Source: an uncultured Acetatifactor sp. (GTDB lineage: Bacteria; Bacillota; Clostridia; Lachnospirales; Lachnospiraceae). From it: a stretch of DNA of 64,000 nucleotides. The position numbers and the translations under genes are program-made. Every line of letters begins with the position of its first letter. Within the stretch, counting starts at the first letter, position 1. The notes under the pieces were generated by a model. That model worked only from the letters and a program-made list of their open reading frames with translations. It was not told the origin of the DNA and did not search any database. Below are positions 36,069 to 44,198 of the stretch, piece after piece. The DNA lies in the NCBI GenBank assembly GCA_947586055.1, contig CANPXL010000010.1, positions 34,762 to 98,761 of the forward strand, in the 5' to 3' direction.

Positions 36069-37528
36069 ACATCAACGACTATCGAAATGCGATGGACCAT
36101 ATCGTCCCGGACAATGATTTAAGAAAACGGATCCTCTGCCGGAAGAATCCCCAAAAACGTTACGCTCCGATTCGCCGGGCCCTCGCCTGCGCATTGACGG
36201 CCGTTCTCCTGCTGACCTGCGGCACCTGTGTCGCCCTGGCCGCCAGCCCCAGGCTGCGGACCGCGGTGCTGTCCTTCTTTCACCTGAAAGAACAGGAACA
36301 TGTACCCGGCCAGAATGACATCCGTCAGAACGACCCCGACCAAACCGAAACGAAACAGCCCGACGTCGTCTCGCCCGATATCAGTCAGGCCAGCATCGGC
36401 GATCTGGTCAAAGCTCAGTATATCGAAATGGATCAGTATTACGGCCTCTCCGGCAGTCTGCTCAATCAACTGACCTGGAGCGATGACGGACGGACGCTTT
36501 TAGATGCCAGGTTCTGGGAACTTCGGGATAACGACCTGATTCCCGTCCAGCCGGACATGCAGACCAACAAAATTGACATTACCTTCCGGGACATTCACTA
36601 TCAGGGCAGCCTTTACTGGTTCATCCGAAACGGAGAACTGTACTTTTTCCAGGGCACTCCTTACGGCGTCGACACACACCCCGAAGACGAATGGTACGTG
36701 GAGACCATCCCGGGGCATACCGATGTTGTGCTTGTCAAACTGGCGCAGGGCAGTCAGATAGAATACACCGAATACCCCATGCTCTACTATTTGGGTACCG
36801 GCCGGACAGAAGACTTTCTGGCGGGTACAGACGCCGATCAGCTGGAACATGCCTACGACTATTCCTGGTCAAAGGACATGCGCAGAGTGTTGATCTCCTG
36901 CAGCGTCGGCACAGACGGACTGCAGGAATGGCTGTGCGATCTGGATGCCGGAACCCTCACCCGTCTCGACGAACTGACCGGAATGGGCGAGAATGTCAGC
37001 GCCGGCTTCGCAGACAACGACACGCTGATCCTTACCACCCACACCGTGTCAAAAGACGAAACCTGGATGACCGTCACCTGCTACGCTTATGATATTCCCA
37101 CCGGACAGACGACCAAAACCCTGGACGAAACGCATTTTTACAGATGGTGGGATGAACCGTACGGCGCGCAGCTGTTCGGCACCCGCTGCGTTCTGATCGA
37201 TCAGGACGGGCAGGTGCGGCTGGCCGACTTGAAAACCGGAACCCAGACCGTGATAGAAGGCTTCCGATATCAGGCGGGAGACAACTTCATGCCCAGCCCC
37301 TCCGGAAATAAGCTGCTGTATTACGCCTCCGACTCCGGGACAGACGGTCTCGGCATCACCCAGCTTGGCGTCGCGGATCTGGATAAGGGGACGTTTATCG
37401 CCTTCGACAGAGACGGCTATGAAAATCTGTACGAGGAAGGCATCGGCTGGAGCAGCGACAGCACAGTGAGCATCCGTGCCCGCTCGTCCGACAGAGAAAC
37501 CCGATATCTGATCCTATATACGTTCTGA
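36065..37528 (+). CDS. Membrane anti-sigma factor with large outside domain
   Basis: 487 residues starting at TTG 36065, overlapping the sigma gene stop. A 36-residue cytosolic, basic segment (MNINDYRNAMDHIVPDNDLR) precedes one membrane helix (ALACALTAVLLLTCGTCVAL). The outside part has a Gln/Asp-rich linker and a roughly 340-residue region with repeated blades (LTWSDDGRTLLDARFW, DYSWSKDMRRVLISC, GWSSDSTVSIRA) resembling a WD40/TolB-like propeller. It would hold the sigma factor at the membrane and release it on an outside signal. The cytosolic part lacks an obvious zinc-binding HxxxCxxC motif. Confidence 0.8.
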   Translation: MNINDYRNAMDHIVPDNDLRKRILCRKNPQKRYAPIRRALACALTAVLLLTCGTCVALAASPRLRTAVLSFFHLKEQEHVPGQNDIRQNDPDQTETKQPDVVSPDISQASIGDLVKAQYIEMDQYYGLSGSLLNQLTWSDDGRTLLDARFWELRDNDLIPVQPDMQTNKIDITFRDIHYQGSLYWFIRNGELYFFQGTPYGVDTHPEDEWYVETIPGHTDVVLVKLAQGSQIEYTEYPMLYYLGTGRTEDFLAGTDADQLEHAYDYSWSKDMRRVLISCSVGTDGLQEWLCDLDAGTLTRLDELTGMGENVSAGFADNDTLILTTHTVSKDETWMTVTCYAYDIPTGQTTKTLDETHFYRWWDEPYGAQLFGTRCVLIDQDGQVRLADLKTGTQTVIEGFRYQAGDNFMPSPSGNKLLYYASDSGTDGLGITQLGVADLDKGTFIAFDRDGYENLYEEGIGWSSDSTVSIRARSSDRETRYLILYTF

Positions 37529-37552
37529 CCACAGGACGTCATTTGACAAATG

Positions 37553-37593
37553 TCCGGGCAGGAGACGGTCCAAAGACCGCCTTCCCGCCCGGA
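37553..37593. terminator. Hairpin between convergent genes
   Basis: Arms TCCGGGC (37553-37559) and GCCCGGA (37587-37593), with inner pairing CGGTC/GACCG. It lies between the anti-sigma and acetyltransferase stops; no T-run on either strand, so termination is inferred from position. Confidence 0.45.
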
Positions 37594-37617
37594 CGCATAC
37601 GGGAAACGACAGGGAAC

Positions 37618-38184
37618 TTACCGAAGCGAATTTTTCCCGGTTACCTTCTCTCTCTTACGTTTCTCGCTGTTATCCATAGCGGCGCCTGTAATGAGACTGA
37701 TCACCAGACCGATCCCAAACCCCAGCTTCGGAGCAGAAAGTACAATTCCCAAAACAAGTCCCAGACAAATTCCGATCACAAGATAAATCCCCAGCCAATT
37801 GCTTCTGCCCCTGACGACGGAGTAACGTTCCGTCTGCCGGTCCCCCTCCCGATAAACGAACCCGGCCTTTCCAAGCGCTTTCACCGCCTTGTCGTTCTCG
37901 TGCTCCGTCTCCGCCGTCACCTCATAGACATTAGGGTGCCGAAACGCCCAGTTCACCATCTTGCAGATCGCTTCCGTCCCATAACCCCGGTTCCGGTATT
38001 CTTCCTCCAGTTCCACTGTAAGAGGTACGGTCCCACGGACTTTCTCCCCGGCAAAAGACGCCTTGCCGATCCGCTCCCCATCCCCTTTCGTTAGGGAAAT
38101 GATCCAGTCGGCATTCCACAGATCCTTTTCGTCCGATGGCTCTATCGTGATCCGCGACGACTTCAGCAAATTTTTCTTATCCAT
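37618..38184 (-). CDS. GNAT acetyltransferase with C-terminal membrane hairpin
   Basis: 188 residues from ATG 38184 (AAAGGAAGA ten nt upstream). GNAT features: strand VPLTVELEEEYRNRGYGTEAI with the acetyl-CoA loop (R/Q-x-x-G-x-G/A as RNRGYGT), and NDKAVKALGKAGFV. After about residue 132 comes a Gly-rich membrane hairpin (LGIYLVIGICLGLVLGIVL, then LGFGIGLVISLITGAAM). A membrane-anchored GNAT suggests a substrate at the envelope; it is not identifiable here. Confidence 0.8.
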   Translation of the reverse strand: MDKKNLLKSSRITIEPSDEKDLWNADWIISLTKGDGERIGKASFAGEKVRGTVPLTVELEEEYRNRGYGTEAICKMVNWAFRHPNVYEVTAETEHENDKAVKALGKAGFVYREGDRQTERYSVVRGRSNWLGIYLVIGICLGLVLGIVLSAPKLGFGIGLVISLITGAAMDNSEKRKREKVTGKNSLR

Positions 38185-38200
38185 ATCCAATTCTTCCTTT

Positions 38201-38240
38201 CCCTGGCTTTCCCTGGCTTTCCCTGTACTTCCCTGTCTGT
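38201..38240. repeat. Short 10-bp tandem repeat
   Basis: Four consecutive 10-bp units, CCCTGGCTTT twice then CCCTGTACTT and CCCTGTCTGT, just upstream of the acetyltransferase start. Could vary in copy number. Confidence 0.6.
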
Positions 38241-38411
38241 TCCCGGCTTTTTTCTGATTTTATCGTTCCTCCGCCCTACTCTTATTCTACCGCAAAAAAT
38301 TTTATCTATCCCCGACCTCTTCAGGCGCGGTATGGAACTCATATCACCGGAATCCGATTCTGTTTCCTGCCTTCCCGCGAAGCCGTCTCCTGCCGGGTCT
38401 GGTCACGCCGT

Positions 38412-39158
38412 TCATTTCAGCGCTTCACTTAAACTGTCCGGAATCCCTCTCGGCCCTCTCACGGCATGAATCCCATATTTTTCGCCCAACACATCAAAGG
38501 AAAACTGATCCGGTTTATAACGTTTCAGCAATTTTATCTTCATACAGCTTGTCATGCGGACATTTCCGTCATCAAACCGAAAGGGAATATCCGTTTTCGT
38601 CACCCTGCATTTATAAAGGATCGCCGATACCGGAGCAGCGACATACAGGAACACGGTATCTCCCGTTTTGATACCCCTTCCCTGTTTCCAGTCAATCTCA
38701 TTCTTTTCACAAAAGGCTGCTTCTACATCATAATATTTCGGATTGGCCGGAATAATCCACTCTCTGGCAGGTCTGAGCGCCTGCTTCTCTTTTGCAGATG
38801 CCGTTGCAAGATAGCTTTCTTCCAGCCATTTACTGATCTCGTCAAATTCGACCATGCCGTTCAGCAAAAGGGAAAGCCAATTCCCCTTACCGATATGATA
38901 GCCCCGGAAAAAGCCTTCCTTCCGCACCAGGACATCCGCAAGAAAAGAATCTGCGATCTTCACATTCACAATATCCACAATTTCTTTCGTTTCCAATCCC
39001 AGCTTATTTCCCGGCACATCCATGACAAGCGCAAACCACTTTTGATTATCGTCATGCCGGAAAACCGCATAGCCGGGATACCGTCTCCACAAGTACTCCG
39101 GAGAGACTTTATATTTTTCTTTTATATAAGCAAATAGTTGTTCCCTGAAGGTTTTCAT
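38412..39158 (-). CDS. YjbR/MmcQ-like protein with EVE-type C-terminal domain
   Basis: 248 residues. Residues 1-120 match YjbR (YAVFRHDDNQKWFALVMDVP, NVKIADSFLADVLVRKEGFFRGYHI; WLSLLL). The C-terminal half (IIPANPKYYDVEAAFCEKNEIDW, GDTVFLYVAAPVSAILYKC) resembles an EVE/PUA-like domain that in other proteins reads modified bases. ATG 39158 has no convincing ribosome binding site; it follows the DUF6033-like gene by 25 bp and may rely on coupling. Function unknown. Confidence 0.7.
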   Translation of the reverse strand: MKTFREQLFAYIKEKYKVSPEYLWRRYPGYAVFRHDDNQKWFALVMDVPGNKLGLETKEIVDIVNVKIADSFLADVLVRKEGFFRGYHIGKGNWLSLLLNGMVEFDEISKWLEESYLATASAKEKQALRPAREWIIPANPKYYDVEAAFCEKNEIDWKQGRGIKTGDTVFLYVAAPVSAILYKCRVTKTDIPFRFDDGNVRMTSCMKIKLLKRYKPDQFSFDVLGEKYGIHAVRGPRGIPDSLSEALK

Positions 39159-39183
39159 AGTATCATTTCTTATCGTTTCAAAG

Positions 39184-39942
39184 CTAAATAGTGAAATCAA
39201 ATCTGCCGCCGCTTTCGCTCCTGCCCTCTGCCCGTATTTCATTCCAGTCCACCGCCGCGATCTTCTTCATCAGTTCATCCACACTTCCGGCTTCCACCAC
39301 CGTACGCTTTGTGTCCGCGTTCGTCCGGGAATAACGATCCGACGCTTTTTCTTCCAGACGCTTTTCCTGCTGTCTTTTCTGGGCACGTTTGTCCTCCGCC
39401 TTTTTCTGCGCCCGTTTTTCCGCCCTTGCTTCGTCAATCCATTCGCGCTGCTTCCGGCCGGACTTTTCAAGCTCCGCAAAAATATTAGCAGAGCCGTCGT
39501 CGTTGAAGGAAATCGCGATCTTGCTGATCCGTGCGTCGGCATTTTCGCCGTTCCTGCCAAAAGCGGACGTATAGCCAAATTCACGGTTGATCTGCTCCGA
39601 CATACGGAGCGCGCCCTGTACGCCCTTCATTTTTTCGGCGGCGTATTTTTCATCGGACGCCATCTTCTCTATTTCCTCACGGGACAGCATAACGGAAACT
39701 TCCTTTGTGCTGTGAGAGAGAACTTCCTTTGCATCCTCGCCGGAATTGTAGACAAGAAACTCCATGTTGTCGTGGGATTTGTTCAACTTGTCCAGATATG
39801 CCTGCGCCTTTGAAGATAACTGCGGGGCGTCCGTTTTTTCCGTCTGCCTGCTCTGCGCATTTTCTGCTATTTGCCTTTTCTCTGCCGCCTTTATACTGCT
39901 GTCGGTATAAGCGTTATAATTGCTGTTGATCGTCATGGACAT
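39184..39942 (-). CDS. DUF6033-like protein 1
   Basis: 252 residues without signal peptide or membrane helix. N-terminus MSMTINSNYNAYTDSSIKAA; central part SVMLSREEIEKMASDEKYA and ISFNDDGSANIFAE (the latter recurring in its relatives as a 'D-x-x-G-N/S-x' strand); a long Lys/Ala/Glu/Gln-rich helix; and the end GGRFDFTI. I recognise it as DUF6033-like, a Lachnospiraceae family of unknown role. AGGAGG lies 11 nt before the ATG. The terminal FDFTI matches the C-terminal pattern of four other proteins in this cluster. Confidence 0.75.
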   Translation of the reverse strand: MSMTINSNYNAYTDSSIKAAEKRQIAENAQSRQTEKTDAPQLSSKAQAYLDKLNKSHDNMEFLVYNSGEDAKEVLSHSTKEVSVMLSREEIEKMASDEKYAAEKMKGVQGALRMSEQINREFGYTSAFGRNGENADARISKIAISFNDDGSANIFAELEKSGRKQREWIDEARAEKRAQKKAEDKRAQKRQQEKRLEEKASDRYSRTNADTKRTVVEAGSVDELMKKIAAVDWNEIRAEGRSESGGRFDFTI

Positions 39943-39971
39943 AGTAAACTTTTCCTCCTGTTCCCGGTTCC

Positions 39972-40000
39972 ATTATAGCATATCAACCCGCTATAGTAAA
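39972..40000 (-). promoter_or_regulatory. Promoter of the first DUF6033-like gene
   Basis: On the minus strand TTTACT (39995-40000), 17-bp spacer, TATAAT (39972-39977) preceded by TGC (extended -10). Confidence 0.65.
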
Positions 40001-40082
40001 ACATCTTCCTCTTATTGAAGAAAATCTTTGAAAATCTTCCTCCTGATTCCACTCTTACCCCAAACTTACTTCATTTTGCTTC

Positions 40083-40199
40083 CTAATAAAGTTCCGCCCC
40101 GTATTCAATATCAATCCCTTTATGTCTAATGTCCATGCGGCGGAGGAACGCTGCGATGCAGGCAGCGCCCTCCGTCCCGATTTTATCCTGAACCTTCTG
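40083..40199 (-). pseudogene. 3' remnant of a copy of the adjacent 302-aa gene
   Basis: This open stretch ends with KGIDIEYGAELY and a stop; the adjacent intact gene ends KGIDIEYGAEIY. The two DNA segments differ almost only at third codon positions, so they diverged as coding sequence. Upstream the remnant (QKVQDKIGTEGAACIAAF) has no match in the intact gene and no start, so it is the tail of a lost or rearranged copy. Confidence 0.65.
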
Positions 40200-40200
40200 T

Positions 40201-41109
40201 TTAATAGATTTCTGCCCCGTACTCAATGTCAATTCCTTTGTTTTCATTCAGGACATAATCCTTGCCGCCGACTGACACAGTCTGCCCCGGCTGGTAGTTG
40301 CCAGACTCAAATGCCTCTCCGCTGACCAGCGCATTGTACCGTTTGTCATAGGCTTCCTTTGTACGAACCGCAATTGCATCTTCCTCTTGGGAAAGGAAAT
40401 AGGTATGGGAATGATTGCCCACCGATACCGTGAAAAACCCGTTTTGTATACCTGCTTCCGCCAGTTTATCCCTGATTTCAGCCTGACTGTACTTTGCACT
40501 AGGCCCAACGGTATGCGCCAGTCTCTCCCAAAAATTAGCATACTCCGCCGCTTCCTCGTTAATGGGTCCTTTTCTTCCAAAAACATCCGCGCTTAAGAGG
40601 CCGCTGGCCGAAAGCACCGTATGCAGCTTCCCGTCTTTCCCCGTAAATTGATAACACGAGTTGTCGTCAAAGCGCACCTCGTTGTCCTTCACGGACATCT
40701 CCTTGGGCTGGATGATTCCCGACGCAACGTCATAATGCACTTTTTTCAAGTCTTCGCGAAGCGGACGAAATGCGTTTCTTCGATTCGGATCCTGTTTCGG
40801 TCTTGCGTCTGCCCAGGTTCCCCGCCTTGTGTAAAGTTTCGATTCTCTGCGGTTTCCTTTTTGATAAAGAACGCCGTCCTTCATATAAGCTTGGGAATGC
40901 TTATCGACACGGTTCCTGTCCGCATTTTTACTCCCTATGTGATAAAGAACTCCGTCTTTCATATAAGTTTGGGAGTACTGATTGACACGATTCCTGTCCG
41001 GCATATTCATGTTACCGGCGTTCCTGCTTCCAAGCAGCTTTGAAATCATAGCAGAACGGTTAAAGAAACTGCTGTTCATAAAGTTAAAGAAATTACCATT
41101 GAGCCTCAT
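40201..41109 (-). CDS. Unrecognised repeat-containing protein (302 aa)
   Basis: ATG 41109 with AAGGAGGG upstream, and the shared leader element at 41136-41150. Residues about 38-90 hold a tandem repeat, two copies of DRNRV-x-x-x-SQ-x-YMKDGVLY about 27 residues apart. The rest has VSVGNHSHTYFLSQEED and a Tyr-rich end (GIDIEYGAEIY). No signal peptide and no known family. Gene order and leader tie it to the DUF6033-like cluster, though its C-terminus differs from the shared pattern. A broken copy of its 3' end lies directly downstream. Confidence 0.65.
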   Translation of the reverse strand: MRLNGNFFNFMNSSFFNRSAMISKLLGSRNAGNMNMPDRNRVNQYSQTYMKDGVLYHIGSKNADRNRVDKHSQAYMKDGVLYQKGNRRESKLYTRRGTWADARPKQDPNRRNAFRPLREDLKKVHYDVASGIIQPKEMSVKDNEVRFDDNSCYQFTGKDGKLHTVLSASGLLSADVFGRKGPINEEAAEYANFWERLAHTVGPSAKYSQAEIRDKLAEAGIQNGFFTVSVGNHSHTYFLSQEEDAIAVRTKEAYDKRYNALVSGEAFESGNYQPGQTVSVGGKDYVLNENKGIDIEYGAEIY

Positions 41110-41135
41110 AGTTTTCCCTCCTTGTTCTTAACAAC

Positions 41136-41150
41136 TTGAAATCCGTTTCC
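41136..41150 (-). promoter_or_regulatory. Shared leader element, copy 1
   Basis: Minus strand GGAAACGGATTTCAA, 27 nt before the ATG of the 302-aa gene, between GTTAT and TTGTTAAGAACAAGGAGG. GAAA/TTTC can pair around CGGA. Near-identical copies are at 45064-45083 and 48992-49007. Confidence 0.5.
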
Positions 41151-41159
41151 ATAACTACT

Positions 41160-41921
41160 TTAAACCTTCAGATCAAGCCCTGCCGTTTCCGATACAGCGG
41201 CGCTGTTCGGATTTGCCATTGCTTCAACCATTTTCCCCGTCAGTTCCTGCACATCGTTACCTACAACTATGATTTCATGAGGTTGCAGGGCTTCGCTCTC
41301 TGCCTTTTTCTCCGCCCGCATTTCGGCAAGGCGCTCTTCCTGCTCTTTCTTTTCGGCCCTTTTCTTTTCCAGTTTTTCTTCGTTCTCTTTTTGCTCCTTC
41401 GCTTTTCTCTCGGCATTTTCTCTGGCAATTTTTCCGTCCGGATCGCTCGTGCCCGTGCTCATCATCGTGATATTTCCGTTTGCGTCCATTTGGATGGAAA
41501 TGCTCGTCAGCGTTCCAAGGGAATGGGAGATTGCGTGAGACACGCAGTCCGGAATGACCGCCAGATTTTCTTCCAAATATGCTGCTTTCTCCGGATCATT
41601 CATGCATTTTTTCAAAAATGCGCCTGATACCGATACCGTTGTCGGAACGCCCTGCATGGAAGTCGTTCCCGTATTCATATAGCTGTATTTATCCTGCAAA
41701 TATTTAGAATAATCATTTACATTACTATATCCCGTCTTAATCTGCTCCGTCCGTGTTTTGCCCGGAGTTGAAGTTTTCAACTCCACCGTACTTGTTGTCA
41801 CACGACTTTCTACGCCTTCCGCTTTTTCAGCTGCTCTCTTCTGTGCCGTTCCATTTTTCTGCGCAGCATACGCACCTTCGTATGCATTGTAGTTCCTTTC
41901 AATTCCTGAAAGCGCCATCAT
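41160..41921 (-). CDS. DUF6033-like protein 2
   Basis: 253 residues; ATG 41921 (or the next codon, 41918) after GGAGGAATCT. N-terminus ALSGIERNYNAYEGAYAAQK is close to that of DUF6033-like proteins 1 (NYNAYTD) and 3 (ENTYAAQK). Middle: PTTVSVSGAFLKKCMNDPEKAAYLEENL and QMDANGNITMM, then a charged helix (ENAERKAKEQKENEEKL) and the end TAGLDLKV. No signal peptide. Only 14 bp after the LytTR-linked kinase gene, so it is co-expressed with that two-component system. Confidence 0.75.
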   Translation of the reverse strand: MMALSGIERNYNAYEGAYAAQKNGTAQKRAAEKAEGVESRVTTSTVELKTSTPGKTRTEQIKTGYSNVNDYSKYLQDKYSYMNTGTTSMQGVPTTVSVSGAFLKKCMNDPEKAAYLEENLAVIPDCVSHAISHSLGTLTSISIQMDANGNITMMSTGTSDPDGKIARENAERKAKEQKENEEKLEKKRAEKKEQEERLAEMRAEKKAESEALQPHEIIVVGNDVQELTGKMVEAMANPNSAAVSETAGLDLKV

Positions 41922-41934
41922 AGATTCCTCCGTT

Positions 41935-43344
41935 TCATTGAGATTGCTTTGACTTTTGTTCCCTCTGCAGCATCACCGTCACATGGAAGACCTGCTCTTT
42001 TACCTTGATACCGACTCCGCCGTAATACCGTTCGGCAATGTCGGACACATTTTTTAATCCGATCCCATGCTCCATCATAAGCGGCGGAGCCGACCTGTCT
42101 TTTGTGGACAGCGGAAACGGGCTGCCCTCCTGCCAGTGCAGTCTGCCGTCAAAGCTGTTTTCCACATCGATCGGGCAAAACTGCTTCTTCTGCTTTACCT
42201 GCAAGCGGATAAAACGCTTTTCCTGCCGGTCCTTTTCGCAGGCTTCGATTGCATTGTCCAAAAGATTGCCGAGAATCATTCCCAGATCAAAAACCGATAT
42301 GCCATCCACAGGACGAAACACCACTTCAAAAACCACTCCCAGCCTTTCCGCCCTTCGCCACCTGTCATTGACGATTACATCGGTAAGGGCATTGCCCGTT
42401 GCATACCGGCATTCCAGTTCCTGCATCGTTGCATCCATCTTTGAGATGTAATCTGCGATCTCTCCATACTGTTCCCCCGCCGCAAGTCCCTTGATGTTTG
42501 TCAGATGGTTTCTCATCTCATGCCGTATCTTGCGGACATTTCCATAAAAATCCTCCGCTTCTTCCAGCCGCTGTTTCATTGCCTGTACCTGTTTTTCTTC
42601 GATGAAACGCTTCTGCCGTTCCTCTAAAAGCATCCTGTAATTCTTCCAAAAGTAGATCAACAGGACCTCTCCCACAAAGATACACCCCGCCATCAGCGGT
42701 ATCTTCCAGAACATCTCTTGTTTTGCGTCGTACAGATAGAAAACCACATCGCCTACCTCTACCGCATACAGATCCATCACGATGCCCGCCAGAACTCCGC
42801 CGGAAAAACTGTACGCAGAAAACAAAAGGGCGTCCCGCCTGTCCATCTCCGCATTTTTCAATACCCTGATCGACACCAGCAGCATAAACAGCATAAGGCC
42901 TGTATATAAAAACACCAAAATCAGAGCGCTGATCATCATTTTTTGATGGAATTGATACAGGTAATCGCTCTGCATCATATCCATACCGGACATCAGTATA
43001 TTTTGTACTTTCAAACGCAGGCTGTCGGCGATCAGGACGCTGAGCGAGTGGAAGTTATAAAAAAGCAGCAGCACAAAAACCGCCTTTTCGTAATAGTTCC
43101 GATACCGGATCAGGCAATACACAATTGCAAATGCAAGGACCGCAAGATCGCGGATCCATACAGCAGAAAACGGCAGCTTTGTCGCAAGATTTACCGCAAA
43201 GAATAATGCTGCCGCGATCACGGCGCTCCTTTCCCTCTTTGTGTGAAAAACGGCTCTCCACAGCATCAGCAGAAGCGCAGTCCGAACCAAAACCATACAA
43301 GCTTCCATGATTTTAAAAAACATGTCGTACTCAGCCTGCGTCAA
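41935..43344 (-). CDS. GHKL-type sensor histidine kinase (LytTR system 1)
   Basis: 469 residues. Start TTG 43344 after GGAGGGG; the response regulator gene ends just before it. Six to seven N-terminal membrane helices (to about 215), a coiled coil, the H-box KIRHEMRNHLTN (His near 272) and an AgrC/CitA-like GHKL ATPase end (DLGMILGNLLDNAIEA, MEHGIGLKNV). These kinases typically sense peptides or envelope state and phosphorylate a LytTR regulator, encoded here immediately upstream. Confidence 0.88.
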   Translation of the reverse strand: MTQAEYDMFFKIMEACMVLVRTALLLMLWRAVFHTKRERSAVIAAALFFAVNLATKLPFSAVWIRDLAVLAFAIVYCLIRYRNYYEKAVFVLLLFYNFHSLSVLIADSLRLKVQNILMSGMDMMQSDYLYQFHQKMMISALILVFLYTGLMLFMLLVSIRVLKNAEMDRRDALLFSAYSFSGGVLAGIVMDLYAVEVGDVVFYLYDAKQEMFWKIPLMAGCIFVGEVLLIYFWKNYRMLLEERQKRFIEEKQVQAMKQRLEEAEDFYGNVRKIRHEMRNHLTNIKGLAAGEQYGEIADYISKMDATMQELECRYATGNALTDVIVNDRWRRAERLGVVFEVVFRPVDGISVFDLGMILGNLLDNAIEACEKDRQEKRFIRLQVKQKKQFCPIDVENSFDGRLHWQEGSPFPLSTKDRSAPPLMMEHGIGLKNVSDIAERYYGGVGIKVKEQVFHVTVMLQREQKSKQSQ

Positions 43345-43346
43345 TG

Positions 43347-44075
43347 CTACCCCTCCGTAATATATTCCATATAGGCTTTCCTGAAATCATCGTATTTGTA
43401 CTTTGAGATCGGCAGCCTGTCGCCGTTCGCCATCGTTACCTCCGACCTGTTATACACTTCCACACGGGAAAGGTTAATCAAATACCCCTTATGGATACGG
43501 TAAAACTGTCCCCCAAGCTGCTTCTCCAGTTCACCGATCTTTGCGTAATACTCCAGCCTTTCCGCTTTCAGGGCAAGAATGATCTTATGGCTCTGGCTTT
43601 CCAGATAATAGATGTCGTCAAAGGGTATGGCTCTTTTTTCGCTTCCCTGCGGCACGATCAGCACCTGCCTGTCAGCCGCTTCCTGCTTTTCCCGCGCCGC
43701 AATCTGCCTGACGGCGCGTGCGAAGATCTGCGAAAACTTTTCCTCGTCGATCGGTTTCAGCAGATATTGGAACGCGCCCACGTCAAAGGCATCATACACA
43801 TACTTTTCATATCCCGTCACAAAGATGATCACAGGCTGTCTTGCAAGTTCCATGCTGCGGAGCTGTCCGGCAAGCCACATACCGTTTTTCTCTTCATCTT
43901 TGCCTGACTTCATCTCTATATCCAGAAACAACAGGTCATATTCTACGCCTGCTGCCAAATATTCATCAGCGGAAGCATACTCTGTGATCCTGCACTCTGT
44001 CCCCTGCTTCTGAATCAGATTGCCAATGTATGCCCGGATGTTCTTTTCATCATCGCATACCGCAATATCAATCAT
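43347..44075 (-). CDS. LytTR-family response regulator 1
   Basis: 242 residues. Receiver with phospho-Asp52 (LLFLDIEM) and Lys in YLLKPID, then a LytTR DNA-binding domain (IPFDDIYYLESQSHKI, YRIHKGYLINL). Binding sites for this family are direct repeats two helical turns apart; such a pair lies 65-96 bp upstream (44140-44171), so it may control itself. AAGGGAGTAAGGC precedes the ATG. Confidence 0.9.
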   Translation of the reverse strand: MIDIAVCDDEKNIRAYIGNLIQKQGTECRITEYASADEYLAAGVEYDLLFLDIEMKSGKDEEKNGMWLAGQLRSMELARQPVIIFVTGYEKYVYDAFDVGAFQYLLKPIDEEKFSQIFARAVRQIAAREKQEAADRQVLIVPQGSEKRAIPFDDIYYLESQSHKIILALKAERLEYYAKIGELEKQLGGQFYRIHKGYLINLSRVEVYNRSEVTMANGDRLPISKYKYDDFRKAYMEYITEG

Positions 44076-44139
44076 GCCTTACTCCCTTTGCTTTTGCTTT
44101 ATATATCGAGAAAATTCCGCTTATTTCTGACAGGGATTG

Positions 44140-44171
44140 CGTGACTGGACGTTTTTATGACGCAACTGGAC
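44140..44171 (-). promoter_or_regulatory. Candidate LytTR operator
   Basis: Direct repeat on the minus strand, GTCCAGTTGCG (44161-44171) and GTCCAGTCACG (44140-44150), repeating at exactly 21 bp, upstream of the LytTR regulator gene. Confidence 0.5.
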
Positions 44172-44198
44172 ATAAAATTTCTCAAAATTTGTATGCTC

